This document shows, piece after piece, positions 42,501 to 51,436 of a stretch of 64,000 bases of DNA. Source of the stretch: CAZLMW01 sp964560875. GTDB taxonomy: Bacteria > Myxococcota_A > UBA9042. Location: NCBI GenBank assembly GCA_964560875.1, contig CAZLMW010000016.1, positions 1 through 64,000 on the forward strand, written 5' to 3'. Position 1 is the stretch's first letter, and each line of letters starts with the position of its first letter. The translations under genes were made by a program, and so were the position numbers. A model generated the notes under the pieces. It did not search any database. It was not told where the DNA came from and saw only the letters and a list, made by a program, of their open reading frames with translations.

Positions 42501-43469
42501 GCGATGATCGGGGCCGAATCGCGCGACGACGACGCGCGCGCTCGCAAAGTTGTCGCGCTGTGCCGCGGTGCGCTCAACGCGATGTGGACCGGGCGTTACC
42601 CCTTGGCGCGACAGCAAGGCATCAGCGCCGAAGCCACCGAAAAGCCGCTGCGAGAGCTGTGGCCACTGGCACTCGCGCGCCTCAAACACGCCGAAGCCTA
42701 CTGGAACCTGCACCGTGGCCTGCCCGGCACAGCGATTCCCCTTTTCCTCCAAGCCGCCAAGGCATGGGAGCTCGCCGGTGACCGCCGCAGCCTGACCGGT
42801 GTGCGCACCAATATCGGCTTTGTTTACGGTCTGTTGGGACAGTACGAAGAGGCTGAGATGTACCTGACTGAGCAGGCCGCTCGGGCCCAGGAGCTCGGAC
42901 TTACGCCGCTGTACCACGTGTGTCGGCACAACCTGGCGACCGTGTTGGCGCAGCGCGGCGATGTCGACGCGGCGATCGAGATGAAGGAGCCCGCCGTTAC
43001 GTGGCTCGCCCGCGCCGGTCACCCGCGCCTCGACGGCAACGTGATCGCGTCACTCGGCCACGTGCTGTTGTCGGTCGGCCGGCTCGATGAAGCCCTCGAT
43101 CGCGCTGAGTTCGCCGCCGCGATGCTGCCGCCGTTCCCGCCCACACATGCCTACGCGCTCGGGGTCAGCGCTGCCGCCCTCGTCGCCATGGAGCGTTACG
43201 ACGAAGCGCTCGAGCGCGCCAAGCAAGGCATGGAAATCCTGCAGGAGCTCGGCGGCACCGAAGAAGGTGAAGCCCTCTTACGCCTCGCCCACGTGGAAGC
43301 CCTGTTCGGCGTCGGCGACGATTTCGCCGCCAAGATGGTGCTCAACATCGCCGTCAAACGCTTGCACGTCCGCGCCGACTCCATCACCGATCCCATCGCC
43401 CGGTCGACCTTCCTGTCGGCCGTTCCGGAAAACGAAAAGACCCTGATGCTCTACGAGCTGAAGAACTGA
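39585..43469 (+). CDS. Ser/Thr kinase with cyclase-like, AAA ATPase and TPR domains
   Basis: About 1294 residues. The Hanks-type kinase domain (8-275) is complete: G-rich loop GEGGMGTVY, K40, HRDLKPSN (H130-D132), DFG152-154 and GTPQYMSPEQ. Residues about 291-445 resemble a degenerate class III nucleotide-cyclase domain (ERRFLCIVAV...EELPDGSITATL) without obvious catalytic metal residues. An AAA-type STAND ATPase follows with Walker A APPGMGKS (about 490-497) and Walker B VLIAIDDLQWGD (about 620). The C-terminal third is helical TPR repeats. Such proteins integrate signals in Myxococcota; the ligand is unknown. GTG 39585 was preferred because GGAG lies 8 nt before it and the kinase begins immediately; the frame extends to 39441. 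Confidence 0.93.
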   Translation: MKPGSILDGRYRIEKVAGEGGMGTVYRAIDQMFEEPVAIKVLHATTGRVEERFAAEIEILTRLNHPAVVSTIGSGVTPEGKPYMALEWLEGIELAERLESGETLTVEETITMIRRIADGLGVAHRLGVVHRDLKPSNLFLAAGRPDRVKVLDFGVARRMQLERKLTQTGTALGTPQYMSPEQAGGHAVDVRSDVFALGSVMFECLTGRPAYPGETVMAVLTAILLGQPPRLHEFRPDLPDELDTVLAKMMAKEAVDRYPDGHAVSRALATLGSVKGSRPVSEGFKALTLTGQERRFLCIVAVGVNRMTEDADIAETMADLDIEGEVAQLRTVAAMFGARVEELPDGSITATLDTIGAPQQQVERAARCALRLREQVADSPIVLVSGWGNLADAAALQAFCDRAVAEFQYGTAEGVLVEDETSQLLSERFVSKPHDRGVVLLREEATPTQARKVLGKATTCVGRARELAMLETTFVTCAEEGESSAIIVSAPPGMGKSRVLVELLGRVKANEPDTIVLYTRGDEISAGGALGVLRPAIRTLAGLSPADPAAEQLDQLRKRVDRYVEDDPETTALFLAEIAGVPLDDGAHPQIRAARRDPALMAQQMRNAFINFLASEAREEVVLIAIDDLQWGDDPSVKYIDSLLEETEDDEDASLMVVAMGRPEMLKRFPGLWKDRGVAQIELGRLSNKAARKLVRQVLGDTAAPQFIRSLAERSEGNPYYLEELIRAAARAPDDSTDLPRSILGMVQARLDKLESDTRLALRAGSIFGPVFWGSAVAHLLGGSGRSVAASDALEAALAAEFIRIEETSAFADEVAYSFSTLTVREAAYAMLTEEDKALGHSLAAEWLEDRGVNDALVLAEHHERGGNSDKAAAWYLEAAVDALEANDMPKVLDLCSRGEATGVTSEVLGHLKVLEAEACEWAGDADRAENAAELALDLLPVGSERWFHAAGNLMIASCRMGWTDDASRRVEAMIGAESRDDDARARKVVALCRGALNAMWTGRYPLARQQGISAEATEKPLRELWPLALARLKHAEAYWNLHRGLPGTAIPLFLQAAKAWELAGDRRSLTGVRTNIGFVYGLLGQYEEAEMYLTEQAARAQELGLTPLYHVCRHNLATVLAQRGDVDAAIEMKEPAVTWLARAGHPRLDGNVIASLGHVLLSVGRLDEALDRAEFAAAMLPPFPPTHAYALGVSAAALVAMERYDEALERAKQGMEILQELGGTEEGEALLRLAHVEALFGVGDDFAAKMVLNIAVKRLHVRADSITDPIARSTFLSAVPENEKTLMLYELKN

Positions 43470-43538
43470 CCAGCGGCGGTCCGACGCCACCAAGCGCTCG
43501 GCCACGTCGCCCACAACCTGCCCTTTCCTGGAGGCATC

Positions 43539-44201
43539 ATGTTGAAGCTGTACTACCACCCACTGTCGCCCTACAGCCGCAAGGCACTGATCGCGCTGTT
43601 CGAGAAGGGCCTGGACTTCGAACCGGCCAACACCAACCTGTTCGACCCGGCCGTGCGCAGCAACTACAAGGAGCGCGTCAATCCGCTCTGCAAGATCCCG
43701 TTCCTCGAGCACGACAGTCACGTCGTCCCCGAGTCGAGCATCATCATCGAGTACCTCGACGACAATTTCCCCACCGAAACACAGCTCATCCCCGACGGCG
43801 AAAACCAGCCGCGCCAGGCGCGCTTTTACGATCGTCTCGGCGACCTGTACTTGATCGAGCGCTCATCGACGCTGTTCTTCGAAGGCATGAAGCCGGTCAA
43901 GGACGAAGCCAAGATCGCCGCCACGCTGGAACAGGCGCGGGTCGCGATGGGCCTGTTCAACAAAGAGCTCGAAGGCCGCGAATACCTCGTCGCCGGTCGC
44001 TTCTCGATGGCCGACATCGCCCCCGCCGTTGGCGCGATGGGCCTGAGCCACCAGGGCATCGACCTCGGCGACTACCCGAACGTCGCCGCATGGATCGGTC
44101 GCATCGCGGAACGCCCGTCGGTGCAGCGCGCGATCGGCGAAATGATGCAGGCGCTCGCCGCGATGGCCGGCGGTTCGGGCGAAGAGCTGTCCGAGGGCTA
44201 A
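43539..44201 (+). CDS. glutathione S-transferase family protein
   Basis: 220 residues. The N-terminal thioredoxin fold (MLKLYYHPLSPYSRKALIAL, then NPLCKIPFLEHDSHVVPESSIIIEYL, with cis-Pro and the ES pair that binds glutathione) is followed by an all-helical C-terminal domain with FSMADIAPAVG. The probable active residue is Ser in SPYS. It conjugates or reduces glutathione adducts; the substrate is unknown. GGAGG lies 6 nt before the ATG. It follows the large kinase gene with a 69-bp gap and converges with yaaA. Confidence 0.9.
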   Translation: MLKLYYHPLSPYSRKALIALFEKGLDFEPANTNLFDPAVRSNYKERVNPLCKIPFLEHDSHVVPESSIIIEYLDDNFPTETQLIPDGENQPRQARFYDRLGDLYLIERSSTLFFEGMKPVKDEAKIAATLEQARVAMGLFNKELEGREYLVAGRFSMADIAPAVGAMGLSHQGIDLGDYPNVAAWIGRIAERPSVQRAIGEMMQALAAMAGGSGEELSEG

Positions 44202-44210
44202 TCGGCAGCT

Positions 44211-45047
44211 TTACAAAGCGAAGAGCTCGGCGTTGCGGGCTTTTCGGGCCTGGAATTCGGCCACCATGCGGCCTTCGACGTGTTGGCGCGTGAAGGTCCA
44301 CGTGTCATCGGTCGAAAGGTCGCCGTCGAACGCGTAGTCATCGACGTTGAAGCCCTTGAGGTCGTCGAGCCGCTCGGTGCGGTTGTCGATCATCCAGCGC
44401 GCCATCTTGCCGCGGCTGCGCTTGGCGACGACGCCGATCATCTTTGGGCCATCGGGCTTGATCTCCTTGAACGCGATGGTCACCAGGCGCGACTTGAGGC
44501 GCTTGGGCATGATCACCGAGCAGTATTCGTTGCTCGCGAGGTTGACGACGGTCTTGTCGACGTGATCGGCGAGCTGTTCGTCGATGCGCTTGGTCACGCT
44601 GCCGCCCCAGAAGTCGTACAGGTTCTTACCGCGGCGGCTCGGGATTCTCGTGCCCATTTCGAGCCGATAGGGCTGGATCAAGTCGAGCGGCCGCAGGATG
44701 CCGAACAGGCCCGAGAGGATCGCCACGTTGTCCTGTGCCCAGGCGAAGTCGTCGTCGCTGATCGTGCGCGCGTCCAGCCCCCAGTAGACGTCGCCGGCGA
44801 AACAGAGCGCGGCGCGGTGGGCGTTGTCATCGGTGAACGGCGTATCAAACTGCTGATGGCGCTGCCACGTGGACTCCGCGAGATCCTTGGAGATGTGCAT
44901 CAGCTCGCGCAGCTTGCGGCGAGACAGCTTGCGCGCCTTGGTCATCATGCGTTCGGATTCGCGCCACAGCGCTGGTGTCGTCGATGGCAGCTCGGCGCGG
45001 TGGCGCTGCAGGTCAAGCTTCTTGGCGGGCGATAGGACGGTGAGCAC
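44211..45047 (-). CDS. yaaA: YaaA/DUF328 peroxide-stress protein
   Basis: About 278 residues, near the family length of about 258. YaaA limits free iron during peroxide stress in E. coli and binds DNA. The family opening LTVLSPAKKLDL, NVAILSGLFGILRPLDLIQPYRLEMG, FWGGSVTKRIDEQL and VNLASNEYCSVI are all present. GTG 45047 was chosen because AGGAG lies 6 nt before it and the family N-terminus starts there; the frame is open to 45173 without similarity. It ends 9 bp from the GST stop, convergently. Confidence 0.93.
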   Translation of the reverse strand: MLTVLSPAKKLDLQRHRAELPSTTPALWRESERMMTKARKLSRRKLRELMHISKDLAESTWQRHQQFDTPFTDDNAHRAALCFAGDVYWGLDARTISDDDFAWAQDNVAILSGLFGILRPLDLIQPYRLEMGTRIPSRRGKNLYDFWGGSVTKRIDEQLADHVDKTVVNLASNEYCSVIMPKRLKSRLVTIAFKEIKPDGPKMIGVVAKRSRGKMARWMIDNRTERLDDLKGFNVDDYAFDGDLSTDDTWTFTRQHVEGRMVAEFQARKARNAELFAL

Positions 45048-45208
45048 GGGCAACTCCTGGTGTCTCGTAGCCGGAAAACGCGACGGCGCGGAGACTACAC
45101 ACGAGCGCCGCGACGCGACAACAACGGGGGTCGCCAAATGCACGACTGAATACATTGTGATCGGTGCGGGCATGGCTACCCTTGGCAGCTGAGATGGAGG
45201 ATTGGCAG

Positions 45209-46450
45209 ATGAAGACGATCACCCGGACCGTGGTCGCGCTAGCGGCAATCGCGCTCGTTTCGGCGTGCGCGGGCAGCGATGGCAGCACCGGTGGCGGCAC
45301 CGACAAAGACACGTCGACGGCCAAAGACACGTCGACGACCAAGGACACGACGACGCAGGACTCGGGGTCGAGCTCGGGAGCCGCGGATGCGGGCTCCAGC
45401 TCGGGCGCTGCGACCGATACAGGTTCGAGCTCCGGTGCCAGCAAAGACGCCGGGTCGAGTTCAGGCGCCGCAACAGACACAGCATCCAGCTCGGGAACGA
45501 CGACCGACGCGGGCTCCACATCCGGAACGACGACCGACGCCGGGTCGAGCTCGGGAACGACGACCGACGCAGGTTCAAGCTCGGCAACGACGACCGACGC
45601 AGGTTCAAGCTCGGCAACGACGACCGACGCGGGCTCAAGCTCTGGCGCGACCGACACCGGTTCGAGTTCGGGTGCAGACGCGGGTTCGGGCGCGTGCAAG
45701 ACCGGCCAGTTCAAGGATCCCACCGATCTCACGTGCAAGGACGCGACCTGTCCGAACATGAGCAAGGCGCTGCATGGGGCCATCTCCGGGCTCGTGGCGT
45801 CGTCCAACGATTGCAAGGAACACACGGACTGCGAGATCGCGGCGACCGGGACGGCGTGCCAGGGAACGTGTGGCGCCGCCATCAACAAACAGGCGCTGAT
45901 GGGCTTCAAGGGCAAGCTCGCCGCGATCGACCAGGCCGTCTGCAAGGCGACGGGCTACGCGGGCAAATGCGGCTACTCGACGCCGTCGTGCCTCGCGCCA
46001 ACACCGGGCTGCGTCAAGGGCAAGTGCGTCTACACCAAACCCGCAACGAGCGGCTGCAAGGGCACCCAGCCCGCCAACACCGTCTGCGACAAAGACAAGT
46101 GGGTGTGCAAGAAGGGCTTCTTCAAGCTGCCCGGCGGCGGTGGCTGCAAGGACCCGACCTGCAAGGCGGTCCAGGGCGCGATCAACGGCGATCTCGGCGA
46201 AGCGCTCGCGGTTTCGCGCAAGTGCACGATGGACAAAGAGTGCGTGACGGTCGGCGTCGGCCACGCCTGCTGGGGCGCCTGCCCGGCCGCGGTCAACAGC
46301 AAGCACAAGGGCACGATCGAGGCCCTCGTCCAGGGCTACGACAAGCTCTGCAAAGACGTCGGCTACGCCAAGAAGTGCGGCTACATGACGCCCAAGTGCA
46401 TCGCCCCGAATCCGGGCTGCAAGAACGGTATGTGCGTCTACGCCAAGTAG
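45209..46450 (+). CDS. lipoprotein with Ser/Gly/Thr linker and duplicated Cys-rich domain
   Basis: About 413 residues. A lipoprotein signal ends VSAC (cysteine 20), followed by a low-complexity linker of DAGSSSG/TTTDAGSSS units to about 160. Two copies of an about-100-residue Cys-rich domain follow: first from CKDATCPNMS to CVKGKCVYTK, second from CKDPTCKAVQ to CKNGMCVYAK. They share the internal motifs GYAGKCGYSTPSC/GYAKKCGYMTPKC and TPGC/NPGC. This is an obvious internal duplication. No known family; likely disulfide-bonded and surface-exposed. ATG 45209 has GGAGG 8 nt upstream. Confidence 0.85.
   Translation: MKTITRTVVALAAIALVSACAGSDGSTGGGTDKDTSTAKDTSTTKDTTTQDSGSSSGAADAGSSSGAATDTGSSSGASKDAGSSSGAATDTASSSGTTTDAGSTSGTTTDAGSSSGTTTDAGSSSATTTDAGSSSATTTDAGSSSGATDTGSSSGADAGSGACKTGQFKDPTDLTCKDATCPNMSKALHGAISGLVASSNDCKEHTDCEIAATGTACQGTCGAAINKQALMGFKGKLAAIDQAVCKATGYAGKCGYSTPSCLAPTPGCVKGKCVYTKPATSGCKGTQPANTVCDKDKWVCKKGFFKLPGGGGCKDPTCKAVQGAINGDLGEALAVSRKCTMDKECVTVGVGHACWGACPAAVNSKHKGTIEALVQGYDKLCKDVGYAKKCGYMTPKCIAPNPGCKNGMCVYAK
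45491..45640 (+). repeat. 30-bp tandem repeat, 5 units, in the lipoprotein linker
   Basis: Five 30-bp units begin at 45491, 45521, 45551, 45581 and 45611, each containing AACGACGACCGACGC and encoding GTTTDAGSSS-like decapeptides. Units differ at a few positions. The array keeps frame. Confidence 0.9.
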
Positions 46451-46478
46451 TACACCAAGCCGGACGTGGGCGAGTTGA

Positions 46479-49400
46479 TCAGCTCGGCGCTTCGCTTCGG
46501 TCGAGGGCGTTGTTGTTGCGGACGCCGGCGACGAGCACGCGGATCTCGGCGACGAGATTGACAGCAAAGAGCGCGACGATGGCGATACCGGCCGCCTGTC
46601 CCCATGCGGCAAAACCGACGTGTACCGACGGCGCTTCGAGCTCTCCGAAGAATCCGAGCGCGGCGCCGGGATCGATCAAGCCGCTGACCAACCCGCCGTA
46701 CTGAACCGTGGACCACAGGGCGGCGAGCACGGCGAAGAGGGTCAGGATCAACGCGCCTGCGGCGATTCGCGTCGAGACCAACAGGCGCAAGCCGGGCAGG
46801 ACCAGGCTGCCGACAGCGACGAGTCCGCGCTGCATGCGACGACGCCTTGCGTTGCGCGCGAGCGGGTCGGGGCTTACCGCCGCGATCAAGGGCAAGGTCG
46901 TAAACGGTAACCAGAGCAGGCCGAGGGCGGCGAAAACGATGCACGCCACGGCGCTGATGCCGATCATCGAGCGCGCGGTGTCGCTCCCCATCAGCGACCC
47001 GACCACGTCCCCAGCGCTGTTGAGATGGGCGATCTCGCCCCGGACCAGGTGGCTGAACGCGCGCAAGACACGCTCGGTGAGGCTGTGGTGCGGGACGAGC
47101 AGCTGCCGTTGGTCGGTCAAGGAACAGAGCGCCCAGAGCGGCTTCTTGCTCCCAAACCGGCGGGCTCGCAGTCGATCGCGATGCGCAAGAGAGGCGGTTG
47201 GGAGCTTGGCGTTGTCGAGTCGCGCGAGGTTCCACGCCGCCACATGCGCGCCGTCGCCGGTGTCGGCGGAGGCAAGTTCGTAGGCGGTCCGGGCCGCTTC
47301 GATGTCCGTGGCTTCCTCGAGCAGCACGCCGAGGTTGTTGCGGGAGGTCGCGTCGTCGGGCGAAATCTCGAGCAGCTGGTCGATGGTCTGGCGCGCGCCC
47401 TTGTTGCGTTTGCGAGCGCGTAGGCCCTCGGCGAGTAGACGCAGCAACGCCGGATCTTTGCCGCGCACATCGAGCTCGTGGCGCACATCTTTGAGGAACG
47501 CGGGCTGCGCCGGATAACCGAAAGCGAGGTGCAGGGGGGCTGTCGCGCTGCGGCCGAGGATCGACATGTTCGACGCGAGGGTCGACGCACTTCCGACGCA
47601 CAGGATGGCGATGACCACGACCATCAACCGCTGACCGCGGCTCGCATAGGCCCAGAAGGTATGGCGAATGCGCAACCAGGGGTCGGACAGGAACGCGCCA
47701 AGCCGCGCCCGAAAGCCATCGAGGCCCTGGAAGTGAAGCGCCGCGATCCGCGACGGCCGGGCGACCCACCACAGGCGGAGCAGCAACAACAGCAACAGCA
47801 GGGGCGCGACGGCGACGGTGACAGCGGCCATGTCGGTCAGCAGGTATTCGATGGGCGCGAGGATCATCACGCCCCCCGCTTGCGCCGCGAGACGCGCAAA
47901 TTCAGCGACCGAGTCGCCATGAGGACGGCCGTTGTCGGTGAGCCAGCGCTGGTACCGCTGATAAAACGTCGTGTCGCCTTCGAGCACGGTTGAGAAGGAA
48001 TGGCCACGTTCGACCAACTTCAGCGCCGCGGCGGTCTTGCCCTGGGAGAACAGCTCGCCGCCGAGCTTACGGAGAAGATCCGCCGGGTTGCCGATGCGGA
48101 ACCCGGCCAGGTCTGCGTTGCCCTGGTTGTCGATGAACCCATTGGACGCCTGCTCGATGAGCGCCTTGGCGCGGGTGGGAAAGCCGTTACGAATCAGCCC
48201 GCTGGCGATACGGACCGCGTGGACAGGGAGCAATCCCCGAGCAGCGGCGACGGCTCGGTCGGCGGCTTTTTCGCGCTGGTGTTTGTCGATCGCAGCGCCG
48301 CCAGCGTGCAGGGCCCGGGCAGGGAGGTCGGGCTCGTAAGGATCGCGATCGGCAGCCTTCATCAACGCGGCGAACAGCGCGCGACGCATCTTCGGACCAT
48401 CGCTGTCGGCGTCGACGTCCAGCTTGGTCGCAAGCCGCTCCCGCAGCCGCCGTTCCATGCCGATCACGGTCGGCGACGTGCGCCACCAGTGCTCGATCGC
48501 GTCGGACTTGATCACCGGCTGATACGCCCGACCGCCTGCGAACGTAAGCACCGCCACACGCCCCTGGTCGCGGTTGCTCCATGCGATGACGCGCATCTTG
48601 CGGCGATCGATGGGGTCCGGCCACGCCAACAACGGCGCCGAAGGCAACACTATCCGCCCGAGAATCCGCCCCGACCGCCCGTGATAGCGCCGCATGAACG
48701 CACCATCGCCGATCATCACCGACCCATCGGACACCGCCAATACGACCTCGCTCGCCGTGTCTTCGCCGGGCAGCTCCGTGCGCCATAGCTCCTTGCGGGT
48801 GCGTCGATCGAGCGCGATCCACTCGTGGTTGCGACCGCGACGCATGACAGGGATGGGGGTGCGACGGCGCAAGCGGGGACCGACGGGCGGCAGCGTCAAC
48901 ACGAACGGCAGCGTCTTGATGAGGCATGCGTCGGTCTCGGTGCTCGTCAGGGAAAGCTCGATCGCTTGGGGCGATAGCTCACACGCGGACGCGTCCAACA
49001 GCCGACGACGCCGACGCAGACGACGCTGGGCCTTCTTGGGCGCGGTCTTCTGCATCTCGTCAAACGCGGACAGGACGATCGCGGGCGTGGTGCCACCCAG
49101 CAGCTCGGCCTCGAAGACCTTGCACAACGAGCGACTGGTCGGGTCATCGGCCGCGCGTCGCAGCAGCTCGCCGGTGAGCGTGGCGGCGAGTCGTTCGTCG
49201 AGCTTGGGATCGGCACCACCCGCGTCGATGAGGCCCTTTCGGAAGTCGCGACACTGGATATTGAACAGCTCTTGCCAGCGCTTTTGGCTCCAGAGCAGCA
49301 GCTTCTTGGCGCCGCGCACCGCCTTGACGCGATCGCGGCCTTCCTGTTGGCGCGCTTTGGGATCTTCGCTAAGCCTTGTTTCCTGCCGCGAAACCTCCAA

Positions 49401-51296
49401 CAAGTCGCTCGTCTTCACCGAGTTCCACGCGTCCTGCGCCTTGCGATCGAAGGCATGTTGCGCCGCGACCCGCGCGCCTTCCTGTTCACCGCGGGCGGCG
49501 ATGGCTTGGATGCCTTGCCAGCTGAGAAAAGACGACGCCACGATGACGCCAAGCGCCACGATGGTCCGCAAGTTGGCCGCACGACGACTTTTTAGAGCCG
49601 CTCGCAGGGCCTCGATCGCGCCGGCTTCGACCTGGGGATTTTGGGTGAGCAAGTCCAGCTGCGCCTCGACGACGCCGAAGTCCTTTCGCCGCAACGCCTC
49701 ATTGGCATAAGCGTGCGCTGTAGCGGCCTGGCCAGCGAGGGCCTGGTTGTTTTCGGGCCACGTCACCAGCGCCTGTTCGTAGCGGGCGAGCGCGCGGGTG
49801 AAGACGCCGTAGCGATCGTGGGGCGAGACATCACCGGTGGCGATCGACGTGGCGAGGGCGTCCGCTTCGTCGGCCAGGCGCAGCGATTCGCGGTGGCCGA
49901 TCCAGGTCTGCAACGCGGTCTGAAAAGCGGCGACGGAAGCGAAGCGATCCTCGGATTCGCGCGCCATCGCGGTCTTGCAGATGTCCTGCAGCGCACGCGG
50001 CACGGATGGGTCGTACGTCGGTTCGGCGCTGTGACTCGCGGTGACCAACACGTCCAGCAGGCGAGAGCCCTGGCGATGATGAGGCGGATCGCCGGTGACC
50101 AGCTCGTGCAGGATCGCCCCGAGCAAGTAGACGTCGGTCCATTCACCGAGATCTTTGCCACGTCCTTCCGCCTGTTCGGGCGACATATAGACGGGTGTCC
50201 CCGCTGGGCCGCTGACCTGGCTGCGATGCGGCGCACGCGTTCGTTCAGGCGGCGGATCGCGGATGTCCACGGCGATGCCCCAATCCATGACCAGGGTCTC
50301 GCCATAGGCGCCGACCATCACGTTTTCCGGCTTCAGATCGCGGTGAATAATGCCGCGACTGTGCGCGAACGAGATCGCGTTGGTGACGTCCAGCAGCACC
50401 TCGATATGACGTTGCAGGTCCCACCCTTGAGCGGCTTGCCGGGCGGCCTCCGAACGGGGGTGTAGCAGCTCCTTCCAACTGCGCCCGTCGACGAGTTTCA
50501 TCGCCAGGAAGACTTCACCCTCCTGGTTGCAGCCAAGCTCGTGGACGGGGACGACGTTGGGATGATCGAGACCGCCGGTTACAAGCGCTTCGCCGACAAA
50601 CTTCTCGCGCGCCTTCTCGTTGGCGCGGTCGGGGATGAGCGTCTTGATCGCGACCTTGCGCTCGAGGCTGCCCTGGACGGCGCGGAAGATGACGCCCATG
50701 CCGCCGCGGCCAAGCTCGTCGATGATCTCGTAGCTGGCGCCGGCGTCGCGGAGGTCCACGCCAGAGATCCGGGCGGAAGGGGTGGAGTCGTCATCGAGGG
50801 TATTGAGGTTTTCGTGCTCGGACGGATCGCTGTGATGGATCACGCTGACGTCGGGCGCCTCCATGTTGCCGACGATGAACGTCGCGGTGCCCGGGTCTTC
50901 TTGGATCGTCACGCCGCTGACGAACGCTTCGTAGGCGATCGTCGCGACCCCTTCGGCGCCGGGGTTGTCTTCTTCCACCGAAGCCTGGCCCACGTTGAGC
51001 GAGGATACGGCGCTGCTGTCAAACGTGTGGTCGAAGTCGGGGGGCTGCGAGATCGACTCGTCCACGACAACGACGGTCGCGGTGGCCGGAGTCGAAGCGG
51101 GCGCGACGGACGGGAGCTCGTCGGCGCTGTTGTGGGTGAACCGGGCGCGCGGCAGGCGATTGGGGCGGCGCTGAGCGGGGGCGTAGTCGGCGGTATCGCG
51201 CTCGCGCGGCTGATAGCTATGGTGGACGTCTGCGGCGTCCCAACCGTCGGAGCTGATGGTTTGAGACCAGATGGTCTTGATCTCAGAGTCGTTCAT
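46479..51296 (-). CDS. large membrane Ser/Thr protein kinase
   Basis: 1605 residues. A low-complexity acidic N-terminus (1-185) is followed by a Hanks-type kinase (about 188-465): GRGGMGV (196-202), K218, HRDLKPEN (318-325), DWG338-340 in place of DFG, and GTPVYMSPEQ. Then come a TPR-like region and a transmembrane helix (about 577-595) that splits the cytoplasmic kinase from an external or periplasmic part of roughly 500 residues. The C-terminal third has several further hydrophobic segments, including LLLLLLLLRLWW, FAALGLLWLPFTTLPLIAAV and VALFAVNLVAEIRVLVAG. DWG is found in other planctomycete and myxobacterial kinases and keeps the Mg-binding Asp. No strong Shine-Dalgarno site precedes ATG 51296. 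Target unknown. The gene ends 28 bp from the convergent lipoprotein gene. Confidence 0.9.
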   Translation of the reverse strand: MNDSEIKTIWSQTISSDGWDAADVHHSYQPRERDTADYAPAQRRPNRLPRARFTHNSADELPSVAPASTPATATVVVVDESISQPPDFDHTFDSSAVSSLNVGQASVEEDNPGAEGVATIAYEAFVSGVTIQEDPGTATFIVGNMEAPDVSVIHHSDPSEHENLNTLDDDSTPSARISGVDLRDAGASYEIIDELGRGGMGVIFRAVQGSLERKVAIKTLIPDRANEKAREKFVGEALVTGGLDHPNVVPVHELGCNQEGEVFLAMKLVDGRSWKELLHPRSEAARQAAQGWDLQRHIEVLLDVTNAISFAHSRGIIHRDLKPENVMVGAYGETLVMDWGIAVDIRDPPPERTRAPHRSQVSGPAGTPVYMSPEQAEGRGKDLGEWTDVYLLGAILHELVTGDPPHHRQGSRLLDVLVTASHSAEPTYDPSVPRALQDICKTAMARESEDRFASVAAFQTALQTWIGHRESLRLADEADALATSIATGDVSPHDRYGVFTRALARYEQALVTWPENNQALAGQAATAHAYANEALRRKDFGVVEAQLDLLTQNPQVEAGAIEALRAALKSRRAANLRTIVALGVIVASSFLSWQGIQAIAARGEQEGARVAAQHAFDRKAQDAWNSVKTSDLLEVSRQETRLSEDPKARQQEGRDRVKAVRGAKKLLLWSQKRWQELFNIQCRDFRKGLIDAGGADPKLDERLAATLTGELLRRAADDPTSRSLCKVFEAELLGGTTPAIVLSAFDEMQKTAPKKAQRRLRRRRRLLDASACELSPQAIELSLTSTETDACLIKTLPFVLTLPPVGPRLRRRTPIPVMRRGRNHEWIALDRRTRKELWRTELPGEDTASEVVLAVSDGSVMIGDGAFMRRYHGRSGRILGRIVLPSAPLLAWPDPIDRRKMRVIAWSNRDQGRVAVLTFAGGRAYQPVIKSDAIEHWWRTSPTVIGMERRLRERLATKLDVDADSDGPKMRRALFAALMKAADRDPYEPDLPARALHAGGAAIDKHQREKAADRAVAAARGLLPVHAVRIASGLIRNGFPTRAKALIEQASNGFIDNQGNADLAGFRIGNPADLLRKLGGELFSQGKTAAALKLVERGHSFSTVLEGDTTFYQRYQRWLTDNGRPHGDSVAEFARLAAQAGGVMILAPIEYLLTDMAAVTVAVAPLLLLLLLLRLWWVARPSRIAALHFQGLDGFRARLGAFLSDPWLRIRHTFWAYASRGQRLMVVVIAILCVGSASTLASNMSILGRSATAPLHLAFGYPAQPAFLKDVRHELDVRGKDPALLRLLAEGLRARKRNKGARQTIDQLLEISPDDATSRNNLGVLLEEATDIEAARTAYELASADTGDGAHVAAWNLARLDNAKLPTASLAHRDRLRARRFGSKKPLWALCSLTDQRQLLVPHHSLTERVLRAFSHLVRGEIAHLNSAGDVVGSLMGSDTARSMIGISAVACIVFAALGLLWLPFTTLPLIAAVSPDPLARNARRRRMQRGLVAVGSLVLPGLRLLVSTRIAAGALILTLFAVLAALWSTVQYGGLVSGLIDPGAALGFFGELEAPSVHVGFAAWGQAAGIAIVALFAVNLVAEIRVLVAGVRNNNALDRSEAPS

Positions 51297-51436
51297 GCGC
51301 GTCGCTCGGCCGCGCGATCATACGCAGGCGACCGGCAAAGCGCTATGGGCGGCGCGGCCTCGATCATCGTTGCGTCCATTCGGACTCCACGATGCTCTCG
51401 GTAGTTGTTTCGTTGAGGGGCCGGCGCCCGGCCCCT

